64,000 nt of DNA, taken from contig ONHB01000008.1 in NCBI GenBank assembly GCA_900317505.1, positions 20,077-84,076 of the forward strand, read 5' to 3'. The stretch's first letter is position 1; each line of letters begins with the position of its first letter. The notes below the pieces were generated by a model that had not been told where the DNA came from, ran no database searches, and worked only from the letters and a program-made list of their open reading frames with translations. A program made the translations under genes and the position numbers. This document shows positions 15,657 through 25,172 of the stretch, one piece after another. This DNA comes from an uncultured Lachnospiraceae bacterium (GTDB lineage: Bacteria; Bacillota; Clostridia; Lachnospirales; Lachnospiraceae).

Positions 15657-18278
15657 TTAATTTGCAATGATACTTACACTTTTTAATGCATCACCCTTGG
15701 AATAATAATTACTGTCAAAAAATTTCATATATAATGGCTGTTCCTCACCCTCTGTAAAGAAAACAACCCAGTATTGCGTTTCCGGTAAATCACCCTCACC
15801 AAGCAGATCCGTTTCGGACGCCGTCACAAGATCTATATTGTAGCGGTACAGACAGCCGGAATATGCATCGTTTTGAAAAGTTGTTACCAGCTCACTGCTC
15901 ATGTGATTATCTGTATATTGATATTCTATAAGTTGTCCATCAGAAAATTTCTCATAGCTTCCATATGAAGAATCAGTGCACACACCGGCTCCGCCAAGGG
16001 AATACCATGCTTCCGGTGTCCAATCGCCATGAGTCGGCTCTTTATAACTTTCACTCTTAAACAGACAGCCAGCAAAATTTAGAAACAGGTCTACCCGATA
16101 ATCTGAATATGACAGCTTCCCTTTTAATTTTTCGTTCTCATTATTGTCAAGCAGGACAGACGGCAGTTCATATTTTTTTGCAAGAAAACTTTCAATATCG
16201 GCATCGGCAACATAACGGTCATCCGCAATGTACAACAAAAAAGAATCCTGTGTCGCTGCATTGACCAAGCGTACCGAATATACTTCGCCCTTTTTATACT
16301 CTTCATCGACAGAGGTATCCTCCGCCCAGTAATATATACGCAGTTCAAAAACCGTATCATCATATGTAAATTCTGCTCTTTTCAGGTTGGTAAGAGATTC
16401 CGCATCATATGCCTCATCCTCTGTCAGATTGGTATACGAATCCCACAGGGAAATGCCCTTTTGTTTTTGTATATCAGCAAAGGAATCCGTTGTGACAAGC
16501 TGCACAAGCTCCTGCAGGGTCAGGACATTTTCAGATGGATCTTCCATATGATAATCGTAGGGAAGCCAGATTCCAGTCTCTCCATAGGGTCTTATCATCG
16601 TCACGGTGATCACTCCGTCCGGGAAAGAAATTCTCACATCACAGGTATCCGGATTGCTACCCGATTCCACCTCTGTCCGCATATTGCCTTTGTTTCCGAT
16701 ATTGAGCAGGTCATATACAGCAGTCTGTGGTGCAAAAAGATCGTGATATACATTTCCACTGGATAACAATGCATTCTGATTTAAGGTTTCTCCAAAAGAA
16801 TTTTTCTCATAGTAATTCATCAGTGTGTCCTTAATTCCAAGAGGATAAGCAGTCAAAATTTCTTCTGCCGAAGCAATATCATCAAGATAAGTCATATTTT
16901 CTGCATCTATAGTATAAGTATCACCGTCACCTGACAGGTTGAGCTGCTCTTTTAATACCACCACATGCGGATCCGATGTCCATGCATAGTAAAGAATACT
17001 CACCGTCTGATTTTTGACATCGACATTGGAAACCACATACGGTGTTATCCCGTCAGGCCACTCCAACATCGGACTTGAACCAAGGCTGAAATAAACGGTA
17101 CCTTCTCCCTGCCTCAACAGATCTGCATCTTCAAAATTTTTTATAACCTCCTGATCGGCCATCGCGATGATTGTTTTTCCATCACCGGCACAAATGGCCT
17201 TTGCCCATTTATTAGCTGTGGCATACAGTGCATTCTCCAATTCTTTGTCCTGCGTCTGTGTTCCACCATTTGTTTGCGAATCTGTTGTATTTTCGTCACC
17301 TGCTGCCTCCATATCCTGTCCGGATACTGACAAATCTTTATTTCCTTTTTGATCTGTCATAAAACAAATCGCAACTATAACTCCCAGCGCAAGGGCCGCA
17401 ACCGTTATAAAAAGAGCCGGCTTTTTATAATTCAGGACGTTTTTAACCCGGTCCTTCACACTCACTTCACCAAAAGCAACCGGACATGCTGTTATCATTT
17501 TTTGCTTTACATGACATTCCAAAAGTGCCTGACAATACTCTGCCTTCCACTCTCTGTCTTTATTCTTTGTCACCTTTTCATCACAGGCAAGCTCTATATC
17601 CTTGCACAAAAGAATGTAGGCAATCCAGCATAGAGGCTGGAACCAGTACACAGCCAGTATTAAAAAACCAAGTGGTTTCCAGATATGATCTCCTCTTTTC
17701 AGATGCGCTCTCTCATGCTCCAGCACACAGTCTGTCACGTCCTCATCCATACCGGACGGCATATATATCTTAGGATTGATAACGCCCAGTATAAACGGAC
17801 TTTGCACCTCATCGCAGGAATATACACGTTCGCATATTTTTTGTGAAACGGCAACTCTTTTACGAAGCAATATATAAGAAACCAGTGCATACAGGCATAA
17901 AAGCGCGACACCGCCAATCCATATCATGGAAGCCACGCTTATCACAATCTGCATGGGATTTACGGAGTATGCAACATTTGCCGCAAAATTATCGGCAAGC
18001 ACCGGATTGATGACCTGATTGACTGTCGGCACACTCGATGTAATCTGTGGCACAGCCTGATACTCGATGTTTACAGGGATTGGTTCAGAATTCGGCACAA
18101 GGCTTAAGATGCTCTCAATATGAAAAGGTATGATCAGTTTTACTGCGACCAGTCCCCAAAGCGCGCAGCTAATCCATCTGGGCGCTTTTTTGATACAGAG
18201 CCGGACGAGTATGACCGCCACGATCAGGGCACTGGTGATCAGGGCATTATTCAATAATTCTATAAAAATATGGTTCAT
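15657..18278 (-). CDS. BlaR1/MecR1-type M56 metallopeptidase sensor with a non-PBP outer domain
   Basis: The 873 aa protein begins with four membrane segments. The M56 zinc site HERAH (in VLEHERAHLKRGDH) and the matching Glu/Asp in LACDEKV lie on the cytoplasmic side. A further membrane helix (ALFITVAALALGVIVAICF) leads to ~560 extracellular residues. These contain an NTF2-like segment (ANKWAKAICAGDGKTIIAMA) but no SxxK or KTG motif of a penicillin-binding sensor that I can find. It is therefore a BlaR1-like protease sensor with an unknown signal. The BlaI repressor gene lies just upstream in the same operon, and the protease would be expected to cleave that repressor. Confidence 0.88.
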   Translation of the reverse strand: MNHIFIELLNNALITSALIVAVILVRLCIKKAPRWISCALWGLVAVKLIIPFHIESILSLVPNSEPIPVNIEYQAVPQITSSVPTVNQVINPVLADNFAANVAYSVNPMQIVISVASMIWIGGVALLCLYALVSYILLRKRVAVSQKICERVYSCDEVQSPFILGVINPKIYMPSGMDEDVTDCVLEHERAHLKRGDHIWKPLGFLILAVYWFQPLCWIAYILLCKDIELACDEKVTKNKDREWKAEYCQALLECHVKQKMITACPVAFGEVSVKDRVKNVLNYKKPALFITVAALALGVIVAICFMTDQKGNKDLSVSGQDMEAAGDENTTDSQTNGGTQTQDKELENALYATANKWAKAICAGDGKTIIAMADQEVIKNFEDADLLRQGEGTVYFSLGSSPMLEWPDGITPYVVSNVDVKNQTVSILYYAWTSDPHVVVLKEQLNLSGDGDTYTIDAENMTYLDDIASAEEILTAYPLGIKDTLMNYYEKNSFGETLNQNALLSSGNVYHDLFAPQTAVYDLLNIGNKGNMRTEVESGSNPDTCDVRISFPDGVITVTMIRPYGETGIWLPYDYHMEDPSENVLTLQELVQLVTTDSFADIQKQKGISLWDSYTNLTEDEAYDAESLTNLKRAEFTYDDTVFELRIYYWAEDTSVDEEYKKGEVYSVRLVNAATQDSFLLYIADDRYVADADIESFLAKKYELPSVLLDNNENEKLKGKLSYSDYRVDLFLNFAGCLFKSESYKEPTHGDWTPEAWYSLGGAGVCTDSSYGSYEKFSDGQLIEYQYTDNHMSSELVTTFQNDAYSGCLYRYNIDLVTASETDLLGEGDLPETQYWVVFFTEGEEQPLYMKFFDSNYYSKGDALKSVSIIAN

Positions 18279-18332
18279 GTTTTTCCTCTTTTCTGGGTTG
18301 GATAGGTTATTTTTTTTGGCGTGGGTACAGAT

Positions 18333-18704
18333 TCATTCATTTGTATTGGATGATTTGAATGAATCGATCATGTGTTGAATTTCATTGATCTCTTTTGATG
18401 ACAGTTTTTTTCTGCCTGTAAAGGCCGCGATAAAAGATGGCAGGGAACCGTCAAAGTTATCATCTACAAATTTATGACTTTTGGCACTGTCAAATTCTGC
18501 TTTTGAGACAATGGAGGTTACTACTCCATCCTGATTTTGAAACAGACCTTTTTCGCATAGTTTTCTCAAAACAGTATAGGTGGTCGATTTTTTCCAACCC
18601 AGTTTTTCTGCCGCAATCCCAACGAGCGCTCCCGACGCGATTGGTTCATGTTCCCAGATTATTTGTGCAAATTGTTCCTGAATTTCTCCTAATTCGATTT
18701 CCAT
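18333..18704 (-). CDS. BlaI/MecI family transcriptional repressor
   Basis: The 123 aa winged-helix protein has the BlaI pattern (QFAQIIWEHEPIASGALV, then KLGWKKSTTYTVLRKLCEKG). A C-terminal dimerisation helix pair (LSSKEINEIQHMIDSF) follows. BlaI proteins repress their own operon until the paired M56 protease cleaves them. It is followed by the BlaR1-like gene with a 54 nt gap. Two copies of a 19-bp dyad lie at its promoter (18917-18966). Confidence 0.93.
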   Translation of the reverse strand: MEIELGEIQEQFAQIIWEHEPIASGALVGIAAEKLGWKKSTTYTVLRKLCEKGLFQNQDGVVTSIVSKAEFDSAKSHKFVDDNFDGSLPSFIAAFTGRKKLSSKEINEIQHMIDSFKSSNTNE

Positions 18705-18916
18705 ATGCTTCCTCCTGAATGTTTGTTGAGTGTTGTATGATTGGTGAGGTCATGAGGTATTTTTTGGGGGGTGACCTTGGAATCATGGCGGGGTGTGAGT
18801 AAAGGTGATAAGGGTTTTGGGGTCGGTATAGTGGTATTTAGGTTTGGTATAGCAGTATTTGGGCTGAATGTATTAGTATTGTTTTTTATATTGTATTCTA
18901 TGTTGTATTTTATATT

Positions 18917-18977
18917 GGTTTATTCTGAATAAACCTTTCTTGGTTTTAGTTTATCCTGAGTAGACCGATTTGTCAAT
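18917..18977 (-). promoter_or_regulatory. promoter of the blaI operon with two 19-bp operators
   Basis: On the minus strand, TTGACA (18972-18977) and TAAACT (18949-18954) are separated by exactly 17 nt. A perfect dyad GGTTTATTC-T-GAATAAACC lies at 18917-18935. A second copy with four mismatches lies at 18948-18966, 31 bp away centre to centre, and covers the -10. This layout fits cooperative BlaI repression; binding itself is inferred. Confidence 0.7.
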
Positions 18978-18979
18978 TT

Positions 18980-19365
18980 GTTTTTATGAGATTTGGGGGA
19001 TATTTTTATGGGTGGAAGTATGGGGGGTTTGATGGATAGGTTGGATCGTGGGATTTGGAATTGGGGATTTCGGGTTGGGAGTTGAGTGTTGTGGGTTGGT
19101 GGGTTGGAATTGGCGGTTGGGATTAGCGGTTTGGATTAGCAGTTGAGTGTTATGGGCTGGGATTGAGTTGGGTATAAATTCAGGAGTATTGGCAATTTTG
19201 TTGATGAGGGAGAGAGTTGGTGGTTGATTGGTTTATTATGGTGGGAGGTTTTGGGACGGACGCGCAAAGCGCCTGCGGCTGTTGCGCTGAAATTGGTGGA
19301 ATTAAGATAAAAGGGGAAACGGAGGATTGTTGATATCGGAAGCATTAGATTAGGGTCTTGGCTCC
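18980..19365. other. non-coding, extremely G-rich/C-poor stretch
   Basis: I find no credible gene here. By hand count the plus strand at 19021-19260 has about 105 G and 9 C in 240 nt. Several imperfect direct repeats occur, for example GTTGAGTGTTGTGGG (from ~19080) and GTTGAGTGTTATGGG (from ~19142). Any minus-strand RNA would be C-rich and nearly free of G, as in Rho loading sites. A hypothetical 88-codon minus-strand frame at 19136-19402 has no ribosome site and is not called. Confidence 0.7.
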
Positions 19366-19369
19366 GGTT

Positions 19370-19500
19370 AAGCGGTGCACTGAGTATGCTGCCTAGCAGC
19401 ATACTCAGTCTCGCGCTGGCGCGCTATATAAAAAAATCGCAACTCAGGCTCTGATAAGTAAACTTATCTCGCCTGAATTGCGATTTTTTATGCACCGCTT
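19370..19500. repeat. nested inverted-repeat element downstream of pckA
   Basis: Outer 10-bp arms AAGCGGTGCA (19370-19379) and TGCACCGCTT (19491-19500) enclose two further hairpins. One is a perfect 13-bp stem (19379-19391 with 19397-19409). The other is a 19-bp stem (19431-19449 with 19471-19489), itself holding a GATAAGT/ACTTATC inner stem. A GC-rich spacer lies between them. Confidence 0.8.
19431..19489 (-). terminator. bidirectional Rho-independent terminator of pckA
   Basis: The 19-bp arms with one mismatch are flanked by A6 and T6 tracts, so the hairpin can terminate on either strand. It starts 27 nt after the pckA stop and is the inner part of the nested element at 19370-19500. Confidence 0.85.
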
Positions 19501-19515
19501 ATAGGAACGCGGATT

Positions 19516-21126
19516 TTATAACTGAGGGCCTGCTGCTACTAAGGCTTTACCAGCTTCGTTTGTTGTGTATTTAACGAAGTTCTTCTGGAATCTCTCAGCA
19601 AGATCTTTAGCTTTTGCTTCCCATTCAGAAGCATCTGCATATGTGTCACGAGGATCTAAGATAGCAGGATCAACGCCCGGAAGCTCTGTAGGAACTTCGA
19701 AGTTGAACATCGGAATCTTCTTTGTAGGAGCTGTCTTGATATCACCGTTTAAGATAGCATCGATAATTCCACGAGTATCTTTGATTGTGATACGTTTGCC
19801 AGTTCCGTTCCATCCTGTATTTACTAAGTATGCTTTTGCACCGTTAGCATTCATCTTCTTAACAAGTTCTTCACCGTATTTTGTAGGATGTAACTCTAAG
19901 AATGCCTGTCCGAAGCAAGCAGAGAATGTAGGTGTAGGCTCTGTGATACCACGCTCTGTACCAGCTAATTTAGCTGTAAATCCTGATAAGAAGTAGTACT
20001 GTGTCTGTTCAGGAGTTAAGATAGATACAGGAGGTAATACGCCGAATGCATCTGCTGATAAGAAGATTACATTGTCAGCTGCAGGACCTGCAGATACTCC
20101 ATTTACTTTAGAAGCAATTTTTTCGATATGGTCGATCGGATAAGAAACACGAGTGTTTTCTGTAACGCTCTTGTCGTTGAAGTCGATCTTTCCATCTGCT
20201 GAAACAGTAACGTTCTCTAATAAAGCGTCTCTTCTGATAGCGTTGTAGATATCAGGCTCAGATTCTTTATCAAGACCGATAACTTTTGCGTAGCAACCAC
20301 CTTCGAAGTTGAATACACCGTTGTCATCCCAACCGTGCTCATCATCACCGATTAATAATCTCTTAGGATCTGTAGATAATGTTGTCTTACCTGTTCCTGA
20401 AAGACCGAAGAAGATAGCTGTATGCTTACCTTCCATATCGCAGTTAGCTGAGCAGTGCATAGAAGCGATACCTTTAAGAGGTAAGTAGTAGTTCATCATA
20501 GAGAACATACCTTTTTTCATTTCTCCGCCGTACCATGTATTGATGATAACCTGCTCACGGCTTGTGATGTTGAATGCTACACATGTTTCTGAGTTCAGAC
20601 CTAATTCTTTGTAGTTTTCAACTTTTGCTTTAGAAGCGTTGTAAACAACGAAGTCAGGCTCGAATGTCTTTAATTCTTCCTCTGTAGGTACAATGAACAT
20701 GTTTGTTACGAAATGAGCCTGCCAAGCAACCTCAACGATGAAACGAACTGCCATACGTGTATCAGCATTAGCACCACAGAAAGCATCTACTACATATAAT
20801 TTCTTGTTTGAAAGTTCTTTCTTTGCTAAATCCTTAACAGCTGCCCATGTAGACTCTGTCATAGGATGGTTGTCGTTTTTGTATTCGTCAGATGTCCACC
20901 ATACAGTGTCTTTTGAATTTTCATCCATAACGATATATTTATCTTTAGGAGAACGACCTGTGAACACACCAGTCATAACATTAACGGTGTCAAGCTCTGT
21001 ATTCTGACCAACTTCATAACCTTCAAGTCCTGCCTTGGTCTCTTCCTCGAATAATACTTCGTAAGAAGGATTGTGAACAATTTCTGTTGTTCCATTGATG
21101 CCATACTTTGTTAAATCAATTGCCAT
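19516..21126 (-). CDS. pckA: phosphoenolpyruvate carboxykinase (ATP)
   Basis: The start at 21126 ([16 protein letters not shown]) gives 536 aa, the family's usual length; an upstream in-frame ATG has no ribosome site. The ATP-type signature is intact: the P-loop GLSGTGKT (about residues 241-248), [10 protein letters not shown] (about 259-268) and TGRSPKDKY near the N-terminus. It interconverts oxaloacetate and PEP with ATP/ADP and, in gut anaerobes, can run in the carboxylating direction. Codon use (repeated GCT, AAG, GAA, GTT) is more biased than in neighbours, suggesting high expression. It is monocistronic, with its own promoter and terminator. Confidence 0.97.
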   Translation of the reverse strand: MAIDLTKYGINGTTEIVHNPSYEVLFEEETKAGLEGYEVGQNTELDTVNVMTGVFTGRSPKDKYIVMDENSKDTVWWTSDEYKNDNHPMTESTWAAVKDLAKKELSNKKLYVVDAFCGANADTRMAVRFIVEVAWQAHFVTNMFIVPTEEELKTFEPDFVVYNASKAKVENYKELGLNSETCVAFNITSREQVIINTWYGGEMKKGMFSMMNYYLPLKGIASMHCSANCDMEGKHTAIFFGLSGTGKTTLSTDPKRLLIGDDEHGWDDNGVFNFEGGCYAKVIGLDKESEPDIYNAIRRDALLENVTVSADGKIDFNDKSVTENTRVSYPIDHIEKIASKVNGVSAGPAADNVIFLSADAFGVLPPVSILTPEQTQYYFLSGFTAKLAGTERGITEPTPTFSACFGQAFLELHPTKYGEELVKKMNANGAKAYLVNTGWNGTGKRITIKDTRGIIDAILNGDIKTAPTKKIPMFNFEVPTELPGVDPAILDPRDTYADASEWEAKAKDLAERFQKNFVKYTTNEAGKALVAAGPQL

Positions 21127-21197
21127 CTTTCTTTTTACCTCTTTCCTTTCATATTTAATGCCTTTCGGCATATATTTAGTTTTATTTTCTATTCAAT

Positions 21198-21203
21198 ATT
21201 ATA
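21198..21203 (-). promoter_or_regulatory. -10 box of the pckA promoter
   Basis: TATAAT on the minus strand lies ~70 nt upstream of the pckA start. A weak -35 (TATTGA) lies 17 nt further up. Between this promoter and comEC are repeated TCAAAAACT motifs (about 21245-21275) of unknown meaning. Confidence 0.5.
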
Positions 21204-21328
21204 CTAACAAGCCGACAAAATCAATAAAAATCTCCCACTTTTCATAAAGTTTTCAAAAACTTCTCAAAAACTTTTTTAGAACTTGCAGGCAAATTCTCAA
21301 CAACAAATAATTTGTGTATTTACATGAG

Positions 21329-24082
21329 TCATCTTCCCGCATACACACTCCAGACAACAATGTCCTGCTTCTCCAGATCAACCACGACCTGCCCCATAAG
21401 ATCCGTTCGAAAAACCATGCCGTCAGTCTCATCTATTCTTTCCAACGTTTCCATATGCGGATGTCCATACCTGTTTTTTCTGCCTGCCGAAATCAGGCAC
21501 ACATATGGATTAACCTGTTGCAAAAATTCCTCGGAGGAAGAATATTTTGATCCATGATGTCCGATCTTTAAAATATCTATTTCCCCACTCTCTTTGTCAT
21601 CTTGTTTTTTATCAACTGCTAACAGGCTTTCCATCACTTCTTTCTCATGTGTTGAGCCAAGGTCTCCCATAAAAAGTGCAGTATGATTTTTATCTCGAAA
21701 TTTGTACTCCATATGCAAAACCATCGAGTGGTCATTCTCATCCAGTCCTGCCAGCTTAGTATCCTTGTCTCCCGGATGAATACAGGTAAGCTTTAGCTGA
21801 TGTATCTCAATATGATCCCCCTGTGAAAAATACAGTACTCTGGTATCGGCATTCTTACAGGCAAGTATGATCTCATCGAATTTCTCATTTTCTTTTTCAA
21901 GATCAGTTAGCACAAGGTAACTAATCTTAATCCGGTTACTCTTCTGATTTTCCAGAAGCTCCAGAATACCGTTGGTATGATCTGCATCTGCATGCGAGAG
22001 AAAGACAAAATCCACGGTGGAAATTCCATGACTTCTCAAAAAGGGATCAATGCGATATCTACCCACCTCAGAGACAGAGCTGCTGCCACCATCAATGATT
22101 GCGGTAAAACCACTTTTTTCTTCAATCACAAAGCAGTCTCCCTGACCGACATCCAGCATAGTCAATGTTGTTCCAAATCTGGAACGAATACACAAAAATA
22201 CAGCATCCGCAAGCACAACAACTATAGCAAGTATCTGGCACAGTCTCTTTTTGTTTTTTTCATCCCAGTCATGCATTACCATGTGCATTATCTTGTGTTT
22301 TATCTTATGTGGTATCTTACGCATTACCTCATTCACAACCTTGTCCATTGCTTTATACAGTATTTTTCCTCTCCTCCTAATTACCGAAAGCAAACTCTTT
22401 CCGCACCAATTTACCTGATGAGAAATGTCAGCACCTAAACGCATCTGCAACGAAATCATTCGTCTTGGAGTTTTTTGTTTCTGCACATTATCACGTAAAG
22501 ACATCCTCTGCCGTGATTCCGAAGGCGAGATCACCACTCTCACAATCACCAGATACAAAATCCCCAGCACAGCATAATAAACAACGATCTTCCATATCTC
22601 CGGTTTTGCAATAACCGGATGTGCCAGAGGCAGACAATCAAAAAACTGGCACATTTTTTCATAGAAAGCCAGGATAATGTGACATATCTGCAATGGTAAA
22701 TAAGCAGGCACTGGCGAAAAGATGCCCAAAACCGCACCAAGCATACCAAGGATCATCAAGATAGAAACAAAGGGAGCAATCAAAAGATTTAAAAATACAG
22801 AATAAACAGAAAATGTATAGAAAAAACAGAGCTGTATCGGGAGTGAAACAAGTGACACACACAGGCTGGTCATTATAGATGCCCGGATAAACCGGATAAT
22901 CTTATCTGATATTTTCTGCAGAGTGTTCTTTTCTTTTATAATGATATCATCTATATTGGCTGGCAGTGCATAAAGCTTTGTCAGCCATGGCATGAAAAGA
23001 GAAATTCCGGCCACCGCACCAAAGGATAGGAGGAACCCACTGTAGAATACATAAGCAGGCCGAAACATCAAAAGAACCGCCGCCGACAGCATCATGGCAG
23101 TCAGCATGTCATAGGTTCTGTTTACCACAGGTGCCAAAAGATACATGGAAAACATGATCACGCTACGAATGGCAGATGCCTGCGAGCCGGTCATCATACC
23201 ATATAGAATCACAAAAAGAAACGAAATTAAATTAGCTATTGCTAACGGGATGCGAAGTCTCTTAAGCAGACGGCATATTGCCATGCCCCATAAAGAGATA
23301 TGAAGTCCTGACACAGCCACAATATGTGCAATGCCGGTTCTTTGATACAGTCCTTTTATTTCCTCTGTCATTCCGCTTTTATCTCCCAAAAGCATGGCCT
23401 CCAGTACACCGGAATCCTCTTCGGAAAGCAAAGTATCCAGACTATGGGCCAGCTTTTTCCGGACCACAAAAAGACCCTGACGGACCGGCCAAGGCTTTTT
23501 CATCGTTACCTCATACTCACAATTTGTCATGGAATATGAAATTCCCATTCCAGCATAATATTTCCGGGCATCAAACTGCCCATCATTGGACGCCGCCTCA
23601 AAACGGCGTACCTTTCCTTTAATAATAACCTGATATCCGATTTTTAGTGATTGTAGTGAGGAGACCTCCTCTGACAGATAACAAATGACGGATCTGTTTT
23701 CTTCTGTGCTTTTTATATACAAAACAGATCTGCCATTTTTCTCTTCCATGGCATAGATATAGCCATACAACTTGTGATTACTTTCATTCTCCGGCAGGGA
23801 TATTTTTTGCTTCTGACTATCTGTTTCCGGTTGTGATATTCCTTGATCCGGACTATCTGTTTTCAATAGTGATATCTCTTGTTCTGGACTATCTGTTTCC
23901 GATAGCGATATCTCTTGTTTCCGACTATCTGTTTCTGATAGTGATAATCCCCGGTCCTGACTATCCGTCTCCGGCTGTGATCTTCCCTGCCCCGGATCAA
24001 GATATGCATCCGCAAATACAGTCATGAACCCCATGACTAACAACACAAAAATAAGACAGAGCAGACATAATGGTCTTCTCAT
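21329..24082 (-). CDS. comEC: ComEC/Rec2 DNA uptake channel with N-terminal repeats
   Basis: The 917 aa protein has a signal or first helix (CLLCLIFVLLVMGFMTVF). Five 12-residue Ser/Asp/Gln-rich repeats (residues 35-94) and an OB-like segment follow. Next comes the multi-helix Competence domain (GIAHIVAVSGLHISLWGM) and a C-terminal metallo-beta-lactamase domain (SHADADHTNG; FMGDLGSTHE; IGHHGSKYSS). ComEC carries single-stranded DNA across the membrane during transformation. AAGGAG lies just upstream of the start. It is 8 nt after the GerMN lipoprotein gene. The repeat insert near the N-terminus is not typical of the family. Confidence 0.93.
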   Translation of the reverse strand: MRRPLCLLCLIFVLLVMGFMTVFADAYLDPGQGRSQPETDSQDRGLSLSETDSRKQEISLSETDSPEQEISLLKTDSPDQGISQPETDSQKQKISLPENESNHKLYGYIYAMEEKNGRSVLYIKSTEENRSVICYLSEEVSSLQSLKIGYQVIIKGKVRRFEAASNDGQFDARKYYAGMGISYSMTNCEYEVTMKKPWPVRQGLFVVRKKLAHSLDTLLSEEDSGVLEAMLLGDKSGMTEEIKGLYQRTGIAHIVAVSGLHISLWGMAICRLLKRLRIPLAIANLISFLFVILYGMMTGSQASAIRSVIMFSMYLLAPVVNRTYDMLTAMMLSAAVLLMFRPAYVFYSGFLLSFGAVAGISLFMPWLTKLYALPANIDDIIIKEKNTLQKISDKIIRFIRASIMTSLCVSLVSLPIQLCFFYTFSVYSVFLNLLIAPFVSILMILGMLGAVLGIFSPVPAYLPLQICHIILAFYEKMCQFFDCLPLAHPVIAKPEIWKIVVYYAVLGILYLVIVRVVISPSESRQRMSLRDNVQKQKTPRRMISLQMRLGADISHQVNWCGKSLLSVIRRRGKILYKAMDKVVNEVMRKIPHKIKHKIMHMVMHDWDEKNKKRLCQILAIVVVLADAVFLCIRSRFGTTLTMLDVGQGDCFVIEEKSGFTAIIDGGSSSVSEVGRYRIDPFLRSHGISTVDFVFLSHADADHTNGILELLENQKSNRIKISYLVLTDLEKENEKFDEIILACKNADTRVLYFSQGDHIEIHQLKLTCIHPGDKDTKLAGLDENDHSMVLHMEYKFRDKNHTALFMGDLGSTHEKEVMESLLAVDKKQDDKESGEIDILKIGHHGSKYSSSEEFLQQVNPYVCLISAGRKNRYGHPHMETLERIDETDGMVFRTDLMGQVVVDLEKQDIVVWSVYAGR
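23801..23980 (-). repeat. five 36-bp tandem repeats in comEC
   Basis: The translated units are SQPETDSQDRGL, SLSETDSRKQEI, SLSETDSPEQEI, SLLKTDSPDQGI and SQPETDSQKQKI, with a sixth degenerate unit after them. The exact 36-bp period preserves the reading frame. Confidence 0.85.
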
Positions 24083-24090
24083 ATTTCTCC

Positions 24091-25023
24091 TTATTGTGCA
24101 TTATCTATAATCTCCGTATTTTTTTCAAAAGGCTGTGATAAGGAAATGGTTTCCATATAATTCAGGTCACTGTTTCCTTCAATAGAAATCTGGACACGGT
24201 TTACTCCGGGTATTTCTGTCAAAGAATCCACGATGGAATAGACAGCTACCTCCGGTGTGACATTACCCTTTCTATTTAAAAATCCCCCATTCAGATTGAC
24301 ATAGCAGACCCCATCCTGCATCGTAACACTCAAAATCTGTGTATCGCTTCCAATGGTTGCATAACCGCTTTCATCACTGTCACCATTTTCCGGCCCATCA
24401 ATCAGACGTTCAACAACAAGCTTATCCATGGAGATATTACTGTTGTATACACATTCTACTGTGTGGGGAACCAGACGGTTGCCATCCTTGTCGGCAAAAT
24501 ACAATGTCAGCTCCGCACGCTCTGTAGAATTGATCTCATCCCCGGCATTATCGACAAACTGATCCGCACTCATAAGCCCAATCTGATATCCACTTCCACT
24601 CATCAAAGGCTCGCTTTCCACCTTGAACGATACAAACCGGATGCCATCCACCTGGCATAGTGTCTGCACAATGGCAGCCCGCGAAAGCACCTCCTGAATG
24701 GGATTCAGATCATGATACTCAACACTGAAATCCAGTATCAGCTGATCCTCATTCAGCGAATATCCGATCAGATCAACGCCTTCCGGAATTGCACTCTTAT
24801 AACCGGTTGATTCCGGATTTTGCTTAAGAGCCCTGAACAGCACCTGCAAAATATCCTTGATTTCGGTTTCTTCCACATCCATGGAATAACTATTTACTTT
24901 ATTCTCATCTTTATCTACATCATAGATCAAATATTCTTTTGATGTATGGTTGTCCTTGCTGCCACAACCTGTTAAGCAAAAAATCAATATCAACAGGCAT
25001 AGCCATTTCCATTTCTTCATCAT
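24091..25023 (-). CDS. GerMN domain lipoprotein
   Basis: The 310 aa protein has a lipoprotein signal (ILIFCLTGC) and two GerMN-type domains. The first covers EIKDILQVLFRALKQNPES to IRFVSFKVESEP. The second covers ELTLYFADKDGNRLVPHTVE to VNRVQISIEG. GerMN domains occur in GerM of Bacillus and in lipoprotein partners of two-component systems such as LpqB. Upstream on the strand is a WalK-like kinase, downstream comEC. The order HK, GerMN lipoprotein suggests it may take part in sensing; this is inferred from context. Confidence 0.87.
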   Translation of the reverse strand: MMKKWKWLCLLILIFCLTGCGSKDNHTSKEYLIYDVDKDENKVNSYSMDVEETEIKDILQVLFRALKQNPESTGYKSAIPEGVDLIGYSLNEDQLILDFSVEYHDLNPIQEVLSRAAIVQTLCQVDGIRFVSFKVESEPLMSGSGYQIGLMSADQFVDNAGDEINSTERAELTLYFADKDGNRLVPHTVECVYNSNISMDKLVVERLIDGPENGDSDESGYATIGSDTQILSVTMQDGVCYVNLNGGFLNRKGNVTPEVAVYSIVDSLTEIPGVNRVQISIEGNSDLNYMETISLSQPFEKNTEIIDNAQ

Positions 25024-25172
25024 GCAAAATATCCTCTATATAAAATTTACGTTTTACTTCTGGTCGATGATTATTCTCAGATCATCAGATTCCGCCTTAC
25101 CAATTTCCGATCATCTATTTTGTACCTTTATATCTTCAAAACAATTTATCAACCTTCCACATCCCACTTCAC

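Noticed and set aside
19136..19402. Minus-strand 88-codon open frame in the C-rich stretch
   Set aside because: Low-complexity Pro/Asn/Leu translation, no ribosome site, and overlap with the nested repeat.
21977..22438. Plus-strand 153-codon open frame antisense to comEC
   Set aside because: Lies inside the conserved ComEC coding region; no supporting signal.
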